From Clostridium sp. CAG:632 (GTDB lineage: Bacteria > Bacillota > Clostridia > Lachnospirales > Lachnospiraceae): 37,956 nt of DNA. Position numbers and translations under genes: made by a program. Every line of letters starts with the position of its first letter. The first letter of the stretch is position 1. Under the pieces are notes generated by a model that was given only the letters and a program-made list of their open reading frames with translations, did no database searches and was not told the origin of the DNA. Location: assembly GCA_000431515.1 (NCBI GenBank), contig HF991337.1, positions 24,171 through 62,126 on the forward strand. Direction: 5' to 3'. Shown here one piece after another: positions 8,458-17,588 of the stretch.

Positions 8458-8486
8458 AGTATATAATATTTTTTTACATTTGTAAA
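8458..8486 (-). promoter_or_regulatory. Sigma-A type promoter of the Tad operon
   Basis: Read on the minus strand, TTTACA (8486-8481) and TATACT (8463-8458) are separated by exactly 17 bases in an AT-rich gap. The predicted transcript would begin near 8451, about 23 bases before the first Tad gene. No other good promoter was seen inside the tightly packed operon. Confidence 0.65.
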
Positions 8487-8645
8487 TACTTATTTGAAAT
8501 ATTTTTCTTGTTTTTTTACACATTTAATATGTGTCCGAAATCATCCTATGGAATTTTATCTTTACCTTTTCATATAAATGGAATAAATTGGCTGATTCCC
8601 GCCTATACTAATAATACAGAAGCAATAAAGGTGGTGGAACGATCA

Positions 8646-8894
8646 ATGACCAAAAAGAAATTACAGAAGCTACAGGCAGAGAGAGAACGTCAGACTCTGC
8701 TGCATGAGATTGAAACAACCAGACAGGCACATGCCATTGCCTTATCCAATCTGGAGAACATCACAGATCCCGACCTGATTGACTGCTATATCTATGAATT
8801 GAATGCCGTACAGGTGCGTTATAGATTTCTCCTCCGACTTGCCAAGCAGAAGAACCTTACCAATCTTCCGACCACTCTGCCGAATGAAGTTTAA
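8646..8894 (+). CDS. DUF2508 family protein
   Basis: This is a small (82-residue) soluble helical protein with the DUF2508 signature near its end: NLENITDPDLIDCYIYELNAVQVRYRFLLR. Members are widespread in Firmicutes (YaaL-like) and their role is not established. The start is ATG 8646 after AAAGGTGG; the upstream continuation of the frame to 8508 is AT-rich, looks non-coding and has no ribosome site. It is divergent from the Tad operon and faces the end of the histidine kinase gene across the terminator at 8921-8962. The family call is fairly firm. Confidence 0.82.
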   Translation: MTKKKLQKLQAERERQTLLHEIETTRQAHAIALSNLENITDPDLIDCYIYELNAVQVRYRFLLRLAKQKNLTNLPTTLPNEV

Positions 8895-8920
8895 TATCCG
8901 ATCTGCACAATATAATCAAA

Positions 8921-8962
8921 AAGGAGTGCCGGTATGACCTCACTGGTTAACCGGCACTCCTT
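8921..8962. terminator. Bidirectional terminator hairpin between DUF2508 gene and histidine kinase
   Basis: A perfect 13-bp inverted repeat (AAGGAGTGCCGGT at 8921-8933, ACCGGCACTCCTT at 8950-8962) encloses a 16-base loop. On the minus strand it is followed by TTTTTGATTAT, so it best serves the histidine kinase gene; on the plus strand the tail is only moderately T-rich. Confidence 0.85.
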
Positions 8963-9003
8963 CTGACTTCTTTACTATCTATAATCTTACTATAATGATC
9001 GGC

Positions 9004-10815
9004 TTACTCTGCGTCATCCTTCTGCGATACATAACGATTCAGCGTCTCAACCACATCATTTAAGTTATATGGCTTCGCTATGTAATCATCCAGCTTCGCT
9101 TCCAGGATCCGCTCCTTATCTCCGAACATCGCTCTGGCTGTTACCGCAATGATCGGCAGACGCTTCATGCCCTTTTCTTCCTCAATCTCACGAATCTTCT
9201 GTGTGGCAGCTAGACCATCCATGATCGGCATCTGCACATCAAACAATGCCGCGTCATAAGACTTCTGCTTAAACAGTTCAACGGCCTTCTCGCCATTCTC
9301 GGCAATATCATAAGAATATCCTGCCATACCGAGCAGCTTACCGATAACCTGCTGATTGACCGGCTCATCCTCTGCTACAAGGATTCTAGCACGCTTATGA
9401 CCCTTGATCGAGATAACTGCGGAATCTTCCTTCTTCTCCGGCTTCTGCTCAGAAGCTTTTACAATCTTAAGAGGAATCTCTACAATAAATGTACTACCGA
9501 TATCTTCCTTACTCTGAACGGTAATGTTACCACCCATCAGCTCTACGATCTGCTTCGTGATAACCAGTCCCAGACCGGTACCGCCGTATTTTCTGGTATC
9601 GGAACTGTCTACCTGACTGAACCGGATAAACAGCTTACTCTTGTTCGCATCTGAAATACCGATACCGGAGTCTACAACCGCGATTCTTAAGGTTGTCTTA
9701 TCCGGCTCATCACCATCCATGGTCGCTACCTTAACACGGACACCACCCTCGGAGGTGAACTTGATCGCATTTGATAACAGGCAGTTCAATACCTGCTTGA
9801 TCCGCTCGCCATCACCCTTAACCATTTCCGGAATATTGCCGCTGAAGCTGCAGTCCAGAGTCAGGTCTTTATTGTTTGCCAGCGGAACCTGTGCTGCCAC
9901 GGTTTCCTCGATCGCCGACTTCACATCAAATACTTCATATCTTAAGTTATACTTACCGGCCTCCAGCTTACTGATATCCAGAATATCATTGATCAGACGG
10001 AGCAGGGTATCTGCACAGTTCTTGGCTGTTACCAGATTATCCCGGTAGTCTGCCTGCAGATCATCCTCTGCCAGCGTCAGCTGTAACATACCCAGAATAC
10101 CATTGATTGGTGTCCGGATCTCATGAGACATATTTGCCAGGAACTCAGCCTGTGTCTTATAGGCGATATTCGCCTCATCCTTTGCCTTGCTCAGGCTCAT
10201 CTCAGTCTCTTTCTGTTCCGTAATGTCGATCAGAACCATATTAATGTAATTCGCTTCTGATTTATACATAACGGTATTAAATACCTTATCAAGGTTCTCC
10301 ATGGTGATCTCAACCGCCATCAGATCCCCTTCTTTGGTTCCGGAATTATCATATGCACGGAACCACGCATTCACACTCTGTAATACATCCTGCTTACAGT
10401 TGCTGAGCAGCTTGTCCTGATAAGCGCCGGGCTCCAGTCCCAGATATTCACAGAACCGCTCATTCGCATCCGCGATCTTGAACTCCGGTACATTCGTTCC
10501 GGGTGGTGTTACGATCTCTGCCTGAGCGAAGCCGATCGGAAGGTTCAGGAACAGCTTCTTATACTTATCACTCTTAACTGTAGATTCCTTATTAACCTCT
10601 TCACCTTCCCGTATCATTAAAAATGCAACCACTCCTACCACAATCAGCGACAGTATGGTAAATACGACTGCCATTCCCTTTACACCGCCTGCATCCTGCA
10701 CACCGGCAAGTTTGGATATCAATATGATATCCAAGATCAGGATCACTGCAACCTCAACGATTGATAAGATCAAGATCTTCTTTTTTGAAGAATTTAGTTC
10801 TAAACCTGAACTCAT
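9004..10815 (-). CDS. Membrane hybrid sensor histidine kinase with C-terminal receiver
   Basis: Order of parts in this 603-residue protein: two membrane helices (about 14-34 and 48-68) with a very short loop, a PAS-like region (~80-205; FKIADANERFCEYLGLEPG), HisKA with the phosphorylated His in FLANMSHEIRTP (about residue 231), HATPase with N box (NAIKFT), DSGIGIS and GGTGLGL, and a receiver domain with LVAEDE and the acceptor Asp in FDVQMPIMDG (about 526). It has no HPt domain, so a separate phosphotransfer protein should relay the signal. The short outside loop suggests sensing in the membrane or by the PAS region. ATG 10815 has AAGGGG upstream; the ORF upstream to 10845 is not used. No response regulator gene is adjacent, so this is an orphan kinase. 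Confidence 0.93.
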   Translation of the reverse strand: MSSGLELNSSKKKILILSIVEVAVILILDIILISKLAGVQDAGGVKGMAVVFTILSLIVVGVVAFLMIREGEEVNKESTVKSDKYKKLFLNLPIGFAQAEIVTPPGTNVPEFKIADANERFCEYLGLEPGAYQDKLLSNCKQDVLQSVNAWFRAYDNSGTKEGDLMAVEITMENLDKVFNTVMYKSEANYINMVLIDITEQKETEMSLSKAKDEANIAYKTQAEFLANMSHEIRTPINGILGMLQLTLAEDDLQADYRDNLVTAKNCADTLLRLINDILDISKLEAGKYNLRYEVFDVKSAIEETVAAQVPLANNKDLTLDCSFSGNIPEMVKGDGERIKQVLNCLLSNAIKFTSEGGVRVKVATMDGDEPDKTTLRIAVVDSGIGISDANKSKLFIRFSQVDSSDTRKYGGTGLGLVITKQIVELMGGNITVQSKEDIGSTFIVEIPLKIVKASEQKPEKKEDSAVISIKGHKRARILVAEDEPVNQQVIGKLLGMAGYSYDIAENGEKAVELFKQKSYDAALFDVQMPIMDGLAATQKIREIEEEKGMKRLPIIAVTARAMFGDKERILEAKLDDYIAKPYNLNDVVETLNRYVSQKDDAE

Positions 10816-10838
10816 AGCTACACCCCTTTTTCTTAGTC

Positions 10839-10854
10839 TCCACATATATGTGGA
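10839..10854. promoter_or_regulatory. Perfect 16-bp palindrome in the 5' leader of the histidine kinase gene
   Basis: TCCACATATATGTGGA is its own reverse complement. It lies 24 bases upstream of the kinase ATG, just before the ribosome site. It could be a dimeric repressor operator. As RNA it could only form a small hairpin. The regulator is unknown. Confidence 0.5.
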
Positions 10855-10898
10855 TATTCCCCAATATTAATATATATTATAACCCTATAATTAACTTG

Positions 10899-10927
10899 AT
10901 TTTCTCACAAAGCAGACAGTTTGTCAA
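10899..10927 (-). promoter_or_regulatory. Candidate promoter for the histidine kinase gene
   Basis: On the minus strand TTGACA (10927-10922) is followed after 17 bases by GAAAAT (10904-10899). The -35 is perfect but the -10 is poor. A TATAAT-like box closer to the gene (around 10876-10882) lacks a good -35. The rest of the gap between galU and the kinase holds no clear galU terminator. Confidence 0.4.
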
Positions 10928-10977
10928 TGTATGCACCCTGTCGTTTTAGCTTTAGATTCTATAAAAAATAACCGGCT

Positions 10978-11865
10978 TTACTTTATATCCGTAACTAATT
11001 CCTTCATATACTGCATCAATGGTTCCTGCAGTTCTTCCCGCTTCAGGGCCTCATGGATCGTTGCCTTGATAAAACCGAATTTATCGCCGACATCATACCA
11101 TTGCCCTTCAAACTCATACGCATATACCGACTGGCTGATCATAATGTCCCGCAGGGCATCCGTCAGCTGGATCTCGCCGTTTCTGCCCGGCTGCTGGTTC
11201 TCCAGCACCTCGAAGATCTCCGGCATTAATACATAACGTCCTACGATCGCCAGATCACTCGGTGCTTCTTCCACATCCGGTTTTTCTATCAGATCCGACA
11301 ACTTGATCCGTCTTCCGGTAATCTTACGGCTTGGCTCGATCACACCATACCGGCTGACCTTCTCATGCGGCACCTGCTGTACACCGATGATACTGGCTCC
11401 TACCTGATTATATGCTGCGATCAGCTGCTTCATGGCCGGCTCACCACCTTCATTCATCACCAGATCATCCCCAAGCAGCACTGCGAACGGTTCATCTCCG
11501 ATGAAGCTCTTGGCACACAGGATAGCATGCCCCAGTCCTTTTGGTTCCTGCTGTCTGACATAATAAAGATTGGCCATCCTTGCAATGTCACAGATCATAT
11601 GATATTCATCCATCTTATTGGATTCCTTCAACCGCTCCTCCAGCTCATAGGACCGGTCAAAATGATTCTCCATACAATGCTTGTTTGAATTAGTAATGAT
11701 CAGAATCTCCTCGATCCCACTCTTCACCGCTTCATCTATAATGTACTGGATTGTCGGAATGTCAACAATCGGTAACATCTCTTTCGGAATTGCCTTCGTT
11801 GCCGGCAGAAACCGGGTCCCCAGTCCTGCTGCCGGAATCACTGCTTTTCGTATCTTCTTCTTCAT
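10978..11865 (-). CDS. galU: UTP-glucose-1-phosphate uridylyltransferase
   Basis: GalU makes UDP-glucose from UTP and glucose 1-phosphate in the cytoplasm, feeding cell-envelope and exopolysaccharide glycosylation. The 295 residues contain the nucleotide-binding signature AAGLGTRFLPATKAIPKEMLP, EQKEPKGLGHAI-like QQEPKGLGHAILCAK, the LLGDD motif and IEKPDVEEAPSDLAIVGRY, all typical of bacterial GalU, and the length is normal. ATG 11865 has AAGGAG six bases upstream. The first 104 bases overlap the end of the upstream yfhO gene in a different frame, so the ribosome site of galU lies inside yfhO. Position after a sugar-related membrane protein and the cellulase suggests joint transcription. Confidence 0.96.
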   Translation of the reverse strand: MKKKIRKAVIPAAGLGTRFLPATKAIPKEMLPIVDIPTIQYIIDEAVKSGIEEILIITNSNKHCMENHFDRSYELEERLKESNKMDEYHMICDIARMANLYYVRQQEPKGLGHAILCAKSFIGDEPFAVLLGDDLVMNEGGEPAMKQLIAAYNQVGASIIGVQQVPHEKVSRYGVIEPSRKITGRRIKLSDLIEKPDVEEAPSDLAIVGRYVLMPEIFEVLENQQPGRNGEIQLTDALRDIMISQSVYAYEFEGQWYDVGDKFGFIKATIHEALKREELQEPLMQYMKELVTDIK

Positions 11866-14479
11866 ACATAGCTCCTTTCTGTTGATTCGTTACACTTCTC
11901 TCTGATTCCTTCCATTTTTTTAAATACCGCCGGATGATCTGCCATACGGTCAGCAGGATCACCAGTGAGATCAGCGACAGGATCAATCCCTTCCAGAATC
12001 CCACGGAAGTATATTTCAGTTCTACGGTATGGCTGCCTGCATCCAGCATGACACCCATAAATGCATTCATGACCGGTGTATGCTCTGCTTTCTCACCATC
12101 TACATATATGCTCCAGCCACTGTCTTCCGGAATGGAGAAAAACAGCATCTGCATATCATCTGCTTCCACCGTTCCCTTTATATATCCGTCCCGGCACTCT
12201 GTGACATCCATCGGATTCTTCTGAAGCTGCTCATAAACAGCATCCCATACTTCATTGTGGAACTGTGCCGTATGCAATGTGATCGTATCCTGATCGGAAC
12301 CACCTGTATTAAACGTGAACTCCAGCATAACCTGCTGCCCCTGTGTCAGGGCTCCCAAATGAAATGCCTGATTCTGATAACGATCATCCGCTACCTGTCT
12401 GCCATCCAGATACAGCTTTACCTGTCTGACATTGCCACCGGAAATATCCATATACAGATCCACATTATCCTCTACCAGAAAACTTACCTGTACGGTCGGT
12501 TTCTCCACGCCATCTTTCACATACGTGATCTGATTGTCCTTCACCTTTGTCGTACAACCGGTTCCGCTTGCCGTATAGATCGGCTCTGTTACGGTAAACA
12601 GCTGCGAATCAAGTCCGGTTGCCGCCTGTGCAAATCCATTCTGCACTTCAAAATATGTGGATACCGGTTCATAATATGCCAGATCCTGTGATACACAGAA
12701 ACCGATTGGCAGACAGTACGGGTTCTCATAAACCGATACGCCATTATAGGTCGTTTTATAGACCATGGTATTATTATTGAAATCTCCATCCCTGTACATC
12801 ACGTATTTCATGGATGTGAGTGCATTCGTTAACGGAGTTGCACCACAGTACAGGTACTCATTGGCACCGGTATAGAAGCCCAGCCGGCCCATCGCCGTTA
12901 CCATACTTCCCTGTGCCGTCGAACCAAACAGAGTCAGACAGCGCAGCCCGTGCCAGGTCGGTTCATCCAGCATCTTTGTATTCCCGAGCTCCATACGGTA
13001 GAATCCATCGTCTTCTGCATACAGTTCATCCCTGATATGCGCGATTGCCTCCGTATCGCTGAAATAATACTCTGTATCAATCGTTCCGTTGCAGCTCCAT
13101 CCGTAGATGGCACCACCGATCATTTCCAGACTCATCACCGCCGCCAGAACGATTCTCCAGACCTTCCCCGCCTTCTCAAAATGATGATAAAGCAACGACA
13201 GAATCATATAAACGATCGGTAATGCGATCGCCAGTATATAGAACACCGTCTTTAGCTTCTCATCGGCCTGATAATAGCAGAGCAATGTAATGCCGGTCGT
13301 AAAGATTCCAGATAACAGCATCGGCACCGTCCCAATCCGCCGGTATCGGAGTAACACCTCATATCCGATCCACAGTAGCAGAAAGATATAAAGGAACGAG
13401 AACCGATTCGGGATTCCGTACTGATTATGGAAGCCGTGCCAGATATAATTCAGGATCTCCGTATTATAACTGATCAGCATAAATCCGAGAATCAGGATAT
13501 ACTTGATCTTCTCCCGCAAAGCGAACTCCTTGCTGAACAGATAAACAAACAGCAGGAACAGTGCAAACATACCGCAGTACAGGTTTACACCACTGTCATC
13601 CACCTGATTGTTGATCGGCTCATTCCCGATCAGATGTGCCTGTATTGCATTCCAAAGTGTCCCGTACTGAGTCCAGCCCGGCAGTGTTCTCTTCGCCGAA
13701 GCTGTATTCATGATACCCATATATGCCGGAACCAGTACGATCCCGGCCAGTCCTCCGGCGAGCAGAGAACTTCCGGCAAACATCCATGCCGTCCGTCCCA
13801 TCTCCCGGAGGTTCTTATAATCATAAAGCACTGCCCACAGCACCAGAAAAATACAGATCATAAATCCGATAAAATAATTGCAGAACAATGCATAAAACAG
13901 AGTCAGAATATAAAGTCTCGGATCCCGTTTTGACACCAGATAATCAAACCCAAGCACGATCAACGGGAAGATCATGATGCAGTCCATCCACATCACATTC
14001 CAGTAATAACCGATCACATAATTGGACATTGCATATGCCACTGCCAGCGGAATCACACCCGGATGCCGGTACTGTACCTTATTCCGGTGCAATGCCGCAT
14101 ATGCAAATGTCCATCCGCAAAAGACAATTTTTAATGATACGATCAGACTGACTGCCGTATTCAGACCGCTCTTTGGAAACAACAGGATCAGCAGGTTCAA
14201 TGGGCTGGCAAGGTAATAAGACCACAGGGACAGGAAATTCGTTCCCATTCCCTCCTGAAAAGAGTAGAAGAGACTGCTTCCTTCCCGCAGCTTATCCTGA
14301 TAATCGGAGAAAAACGGCATATACTGATGCAGTCCGTCAATAATGATCAGGGAATGTCCGCCCGGTCCGATCTTATCCGCAATCCAGACTCCCAGCATGA
14401 TCAATGCCGGGATTCCGGTTGCAAAAATATATATATAATTCTTAGTCCAAAACGATTCTTTGCGTTTCTGTGTATCCAT
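11762..14479 (-). CDS. yfhO: YfhO family multi-spanning membrane protein (GT-C type glycosyltransferase candidate)
   Basis: This is a 905-residue protein with about a dozen membrane helices in the first ~430 residues (start IFATGIPALIMLGVWIADK, then GPGGHSLIIIDGLHQYMPFF), a large extracytoplasmic region and a last helix near the end (GLILSLISLVILLTVWQI). The DGLHQYMPFF segment and overall plan match the YfhO family. B. subtilis and Listeria members are GT-C fold enzymes linked to glycosylation of lipoteichoic acid, so a lipid-linked sugar transfer outside the membrane is likely but not shown. The last ~36 residues (from QQKGAMYEEED) are polar, of low complexity and translate the galU start region out of frame; they may be a run-on after loss of a stop. 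The ATG has GGGAG eleven bases upstream. Confidence 0.88.
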   Translation of the reverse strand: MDTQKRKESFWTKNYIYIFATGIPALIMLGVWIADKIGPGGHSLIIIDGLHQYMPFFSDYQDKLREGSSLFYSFQEGMGTNFLSLWSYYLASPLNLLILLFPKSGLNTAVSLIVSLKIVFCGWTFAYAALHRNKVQYRHPGVIPLAVAYAMSNYVIGYYWNVMWMDCIMIFPLIVLGFDYLVSKRDPRLYILTLFYALFCNYFIGFMICIFLVLWAVLYDYKNLREMGRTAWMFAGSSLLAGGLAGIVLVPAYMGIMNTASAKRTLPGWTQYGTLWNAIQAHLIGNEPINNQVDDSGVNLYCGMFALFLLFVYLFSKEFALREKIKYILILGFMLISYNTEILNYIWHGFHNQYGIPNRFSFLYIFLLLWIGYEVLLRYRRIGTVPMLLSGIFTTGITLLCYYQADEKLKTVFYILAIALPIVYMILSLLYHHFEKAGKVWRIVLAAVMSLEMIGGAIYGWSCNGTIDTEYYFSDTEAIAHIRDELYAEDDGFYRMELGNTKMLDEPTWHGLRCLTLFGSTAQGSMVTAMGRLGFYTGANEYLYCGATPLTNALTSMKYVMYRDGDFNNNTMVYKTTYNGVSVYENPYCLPIGFCVSQDLAYYEPVSTYFEVQNGFAQAATGLDSQLFTVTEPIYTASGTGCTTKVKDNQITYVKDGVEKPTVQVSFLVEDNVDLYMDISGGNVRQVKLYLDGRQVADDRYQNQAFHLGALTQGQQVMLEFTFNTGGSDQDTITLHTAQFHNEVWDAVYEQLQKNPMDVTECRDGYIKGTVEADDMQMLFFSIPEDSGWSIYVDGEKAEHTPVMNAFMGVMLDAGSHTVELKYTSVGFWKGLILSLISLVILLTVWQIIRRYLKKWKESERSVTNQQKGAMYEEEDTKSSDSGSRTGDPVSAGNEGNSERDVTDC

Positions 14480-14501
14480 TCATTCACACGCTCCCGTTAT
14501 T

Positions 14502-16727
14502 CTATTCTGCCTCTACTCCTGCCAGAAGATATACCAACGGCGAATTCCAGTAAATGGTTACCTCGTTGCAGGAATAGCTCTGCACATTGTCCACATAGCA
14601 GGCTGCCGGTGCTTTATCCGCCAGTGTTGCCTTCGCATATGGATCTTCCAGATTCGCATCCGGACCACCGATCAGCATTCCACTCATTGTCTGGCCAACT
14701 GACTGTGACGGACGATGATGCGGACTTACCGGTGACAATGTACCGAATCCTGTAATAAAGCAATAAGAGTTGGTATTCGTTCCCATCAGGTAGTCTACCT
14801 GTGCATTTGCTGCCTTCACATAATCCGGATTGGCTTCTAACCGATTTGCCATCAGGAATAACATACCGTTGTTTGCTACATTCATATTACTGCCCCATGT
14901 ATAATCAGAGCTTCCGAGCGCTACTCCATACGCATCTGCCTGTGCATTTGCATATGCTGTGTCTACTGCCTGATCAAACTGTGCCTTTACAGAATCATAA
15001 TAATCATCGGATGAACCGGAAGTCAGGTATGCATACATACCATAAAGACCCACATTCTGCCAGCCAAGGCCGGTACCGATCTTGTCTGCCGAATACTCTT
15101 TCATTGCATTCAGATATGTCTCATCTCCGGTCGTCTTATAAAGCTCTGCCAATGCCCAGTAACGCTCATCTGTGTCATTCGTGTCATCATATTCACCGGT
15201 CACAATGCTATCCGGATTCTTAAACCCGACTCCATCCCCCGGAGTTGCTTCCAGATATGCCCAGGCCTTCTTTGCCGCATCCAGGTATACCTGAGCTACC
15301 GCATCATCCTTAAATACCCGTGATGCCATTGCCATAGTTGCTGCAAAATCAGCTGTTGCTGTAGTGGAAATCGGTGCCAGATACATCTGTGCCGTCTCTT
15401 CCTCCGGCATAACGGCATCCGGGAAATTCTCTCCGGTAATCTTATGATATACACCGCCGCTTTCTGTATCCTGCATCTGCAGCATCCAGTCTAATTCATA
15501 TTTTACTTCATCCAGGATGTCCGGTGTGCCATTACCACTCTCCGGAATACCGGTGTCATCTCCGAACTGATCGCCATATGCCTCATATGCCAGCATCAGG
15601 TCTGCTGCTGCCTTTGCACCGGCAACCACATACCGGCCATAGTCTCCGGCATCATGCCAGCCGCCCAGCACCTCGGTGAATGCGGATGATGTAGAACCAT
15701 ATGCAATCGCTCCGCCTGTATGACAGGCTGCATGACCGAAGGTATCATCCTGAACCTCGGTTCCGCACCGCTGTAGATAGAACATCCGCAGAGTACTGTC
15801 GGATACGGCATCATAGATATCATCACCGATTTCAAATGAGAAGGATTCTCCGTAATTCTCTGTTACGATTTTATAAGTACCGGCTTCTGTAACCTCTGTA
15901 AAATCAGCAATCGCAGTCTGCTCCCCGGACGCCTTGTTTTCCTTGGCATCCTGAAGCTCTCCGGTATATACCGTCTTACCGGTCTGATCGACTACATCGA
16001 AGCTGCCGCTTACTTCACTTCCGTCTGCAGATCGTACTACTGCCTTCTTCTCTTCCTTCGGCAGATATCCGATCTGATTTACATTAATATCTGCAGTCTC
16101 TACCGTGCTTCCGGAATCCGTCCTGCCGGAATCATCAGTCAGATACAGTTCAAAATTATCAAAATATACGGAATGTGCACCCAGATCATCCGGACAGCCT
16201 TCCACCATACCCATATTGATACACAGTCTTGGTGCGGGATCTGATGCCTCCTCCATCTTAAATGTACAGGTCACATGCTGTGTCTCTTCATTGATCGTAA
16301 TAATATCACTGACATATGCATGATAATCTCCGCCGTTTAACTGTAACCGCCACTGGAGCGTGCGCTCTACCGTAGAATGCACATCAAAGGAATACTGATA
16401 TTCACAGCCGGAGTCTAATGAAAATCCATCATAGTATGGCTGGATCGCATAGTCCAGAGTACCGGGATCCGATACTTTGATCTCCATCTCACCGTCTGCC
16501 GTTACCAGCTGCTCCGCTACACCGCCATTGGTATAAATCATCCAGTTGGTAAGTCCGTCACTGAAGTCACCGTTCTGGATCATATTCTCACCGCTCACCT
16601 CACCGGCTGCTTCCTCCGTGGATACCGGATCCGTTGAAACATCCGCTGTTCCACCCTTACAGCCTGCCATCGTCAGACCCATGGTCAGTGCCACTGCCAC
16701 CGCCAATACACGTTTTGCTTTTCTCAT
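14502..16727 (-). CDS. Lipoprotein glycoside hydrolase family 9 cellulase with N-terminal CBM
   Basis: A signal peptide with a lipobox (LTMAGC, Cys23) should anchor this 741-residue protein to the outer face of the membrane. A Thr/Ser/Glu linker is followed by a CBM4/9-like jelly roll (about 46-197: MIQNGDFSDGLTNW ... YFDNFELYL), an Ig-like CelD N-domain (about 210-300: INVNQIGYLPKEEKKAVV) and a GH9 catalytic domain (~305-741). In the catalytic domain GGWHDAGDYGRYV supplies the conserved Asp pair (359 and 362), SPHHRPSQS the His-Arg loop, and Glu722 in NEVTIYWNSP the proton donor. Endoglucanase action on beta-1,4-glucan is expected. It starts within the hisA stop codon (ATGA overlap) and stands 22 bp before yfhO, which suggests one operon. 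Confidence 0.95.
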   Translation of the reverse strand: MRKAKRVLAVAVALTMGLTMAGCKGGTADVSTDPVSTEEAAGEVSGENMIQNGDFSDGLTNWMIYTNGGVAEQLVTADGEMEIKVSDPGTLDYAIQPYYDGFSLDSGCEYQYSFDVHSTVERTLQWRLQLNGGDYHAYVSDIITINEETQHVTCTFKMEEASDPAPRLCINMGMVEGCPDDLGAHSVYFDNFELYLTDDSGRTDSGSTVETADINVNQIGYLPKEEKKAVVRSADGSEVSGSFDVVDQTGKTVYTGELQDAKENKASGEQTAIADFTEVTEAGTYKIVTENYGESFSFEIGDDIYDAVSDSTLRMFYLQRCGTEVQDDTFGHAACHTGGAIAYGSTSSAFTEVLGGWHDAGDYGRYVVAGAKAAADLMLAYEAYGDQFGDDTGIPESGNGTPDILDEVKYELDWMLQMQDTESGGVYHKITGENFPDAVMPEEETAQMYLAPISTTATADFAATMAMASRVFKDDAVAQVYLDAAKKAWAYLEATPGDGVGFKNPDSIVTGEYDDTNDTDERYWALAELYKTTGDETYLNAMKEYSADKIGTGLGWQNVGLYGMYAYLTSGSSDDYYDSVKAQFDQAVDTAYANAQADAYGVALGSSDYTWGSNMNVANNGMLFLMANRLEANPDYVKAANAQVDYLMGTNTNSYCFITGFGTLSPVSPHHRPSQSVGQTMSGMLIGGPDANLEDPYAKATLADKAPAACYVDNVQSYSCNEVTIYWNSPLVYLLAGVEAE

Positions 16728-17518
16728 TTCGTCTCCTGCCTTTCTTCACTACAATATTTCAGTACCTTCTCATACTCCATGCATCCGCCAAACAGATCCA
16801 GAGCACTGCCGATCGTCACATCCAGATGATTCTGTCCCAACTCTTTCAATACCTTGAGGTCCTCAAAGCTGCCTACACCTCCGGCATATGTAATCGGAAG
16901 TCCGGACCAGCTGCCAAGCATTTCCGCCAGCGGCTGCTCGATTCCTTTCGCCTTTCCTTCCGCATCCACTGCATGGATCAGGAACTCATCACAGTAACCG
17001 GCCAGCTGTTCCAGCAGATCTATTGTCACAACCTCATCCGTGAACTTCTGCCACCGGTCTGTCACCACATAATAAGCCCCATCCCGCTTTCTGCAGGAAA
17101 GGTCCAGCACCAGATGCTCCCTGCCAACTACATGTACCAGCTCTTTCAGACGGTCATAATAAATCCTGCCGTCCCGGAATACATAGGAGGTGACGATCAC
17201 ATGGGAGGCTCCCATGGTAAGGAACTGTGCCGCATTCTCCGCCTGCATGCCGCCACCGATCTGTAGACCGCCCGGATACTCCCGCAGTGCCTGCTTCGCC
17301 TGCTCTACATCTGCCGCATAATATTCCGAGCCTGCCGGATTCAGAAGAATGATATGTCCACCCTTTAATCCGTTCGTCCGGTACAACCTCGCATAGAAGC
17401 CTGCGTCCTGCTCCGAAACAAAGTTCTCAACAGCCTGATTGTTCTTATCTGCCAAACTTCCGCCTACGATCTGTTTCACTTTTCCGTTATGAATATCAAT
17501 ACATGGTCTGAATCGCAT
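16724..17518 (-). CDS. hisA: Eukaryote-like HisA (ProFAR isomerase)
   Basis: The sequence begins RFRPCIDIHNGKVKQIVGG and contains FVSEQDAGFYARLY, LQIGGGMQAENAAQFL, ASHVIVTSYVF, LDLSCRK, EFLIHAVDAEGKAKGIE and ITYAGGV. This is the pattern of HIS6-type 5'-ProFAR isomerases of fungi and plants, which some Clostridia share, not the short bacterial HisA start. The enzyme catalyses the fourth step of histidine synthesis on a TIM barrel. I use ATG 17518 with AAAGGG nine bases upstream; TTG 17524 is too close to the ribosome site. No other his gene is in the window, so it is an orphan, overlapping the cellulase gene by four bases. A different sugar-phosphate isomerase role cannot be ruled out, but all signature stretches are kept. 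Confidence 0.88.
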   Translation of the reverse strand: MRFRPCIDIHNGKVKQIVGGSLADKNNQAVENFVSEQDAGFYARLYRTNGLKGGHIILLNPAGSEYYAADVEQAKQALREYPGGLQIGGGMQAENAAQFLTMGASHVIVTSYVFRDGRIYYDRLKELVHVVGREHLVLDLSCRKRDGAYYVVTDRWQKFTDEVVTIDLLEQLAGYCDEFLIHAVDAEGKAKGIEQPLAEMLGSWSGLPITYAGGVGSFEDLKVLKELGQNHLDVTIGSALDLFGGCMEYEKVLKYCSEERQETK

Positions 17519-17588
17519 GTTCAAAACCCTTTCTGACTTTATTTCTGTTGCTCCTCACGGGATTCTATCGGAAATCCGGAGCCCTGTA

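Noticed and set aside
8604..8615. TATACT/TAATAAT boxes as a promoter of the DUF2508 gene
   Set aside because: No acceptable -35 at 16-18 bases upstream, so I do not list it.
8508..8645. Upstream extension of the DUF2508 gene
   Set aside because: AT-rich, non-coding-looking, and the family start and ribosome site fit ATG 8646.
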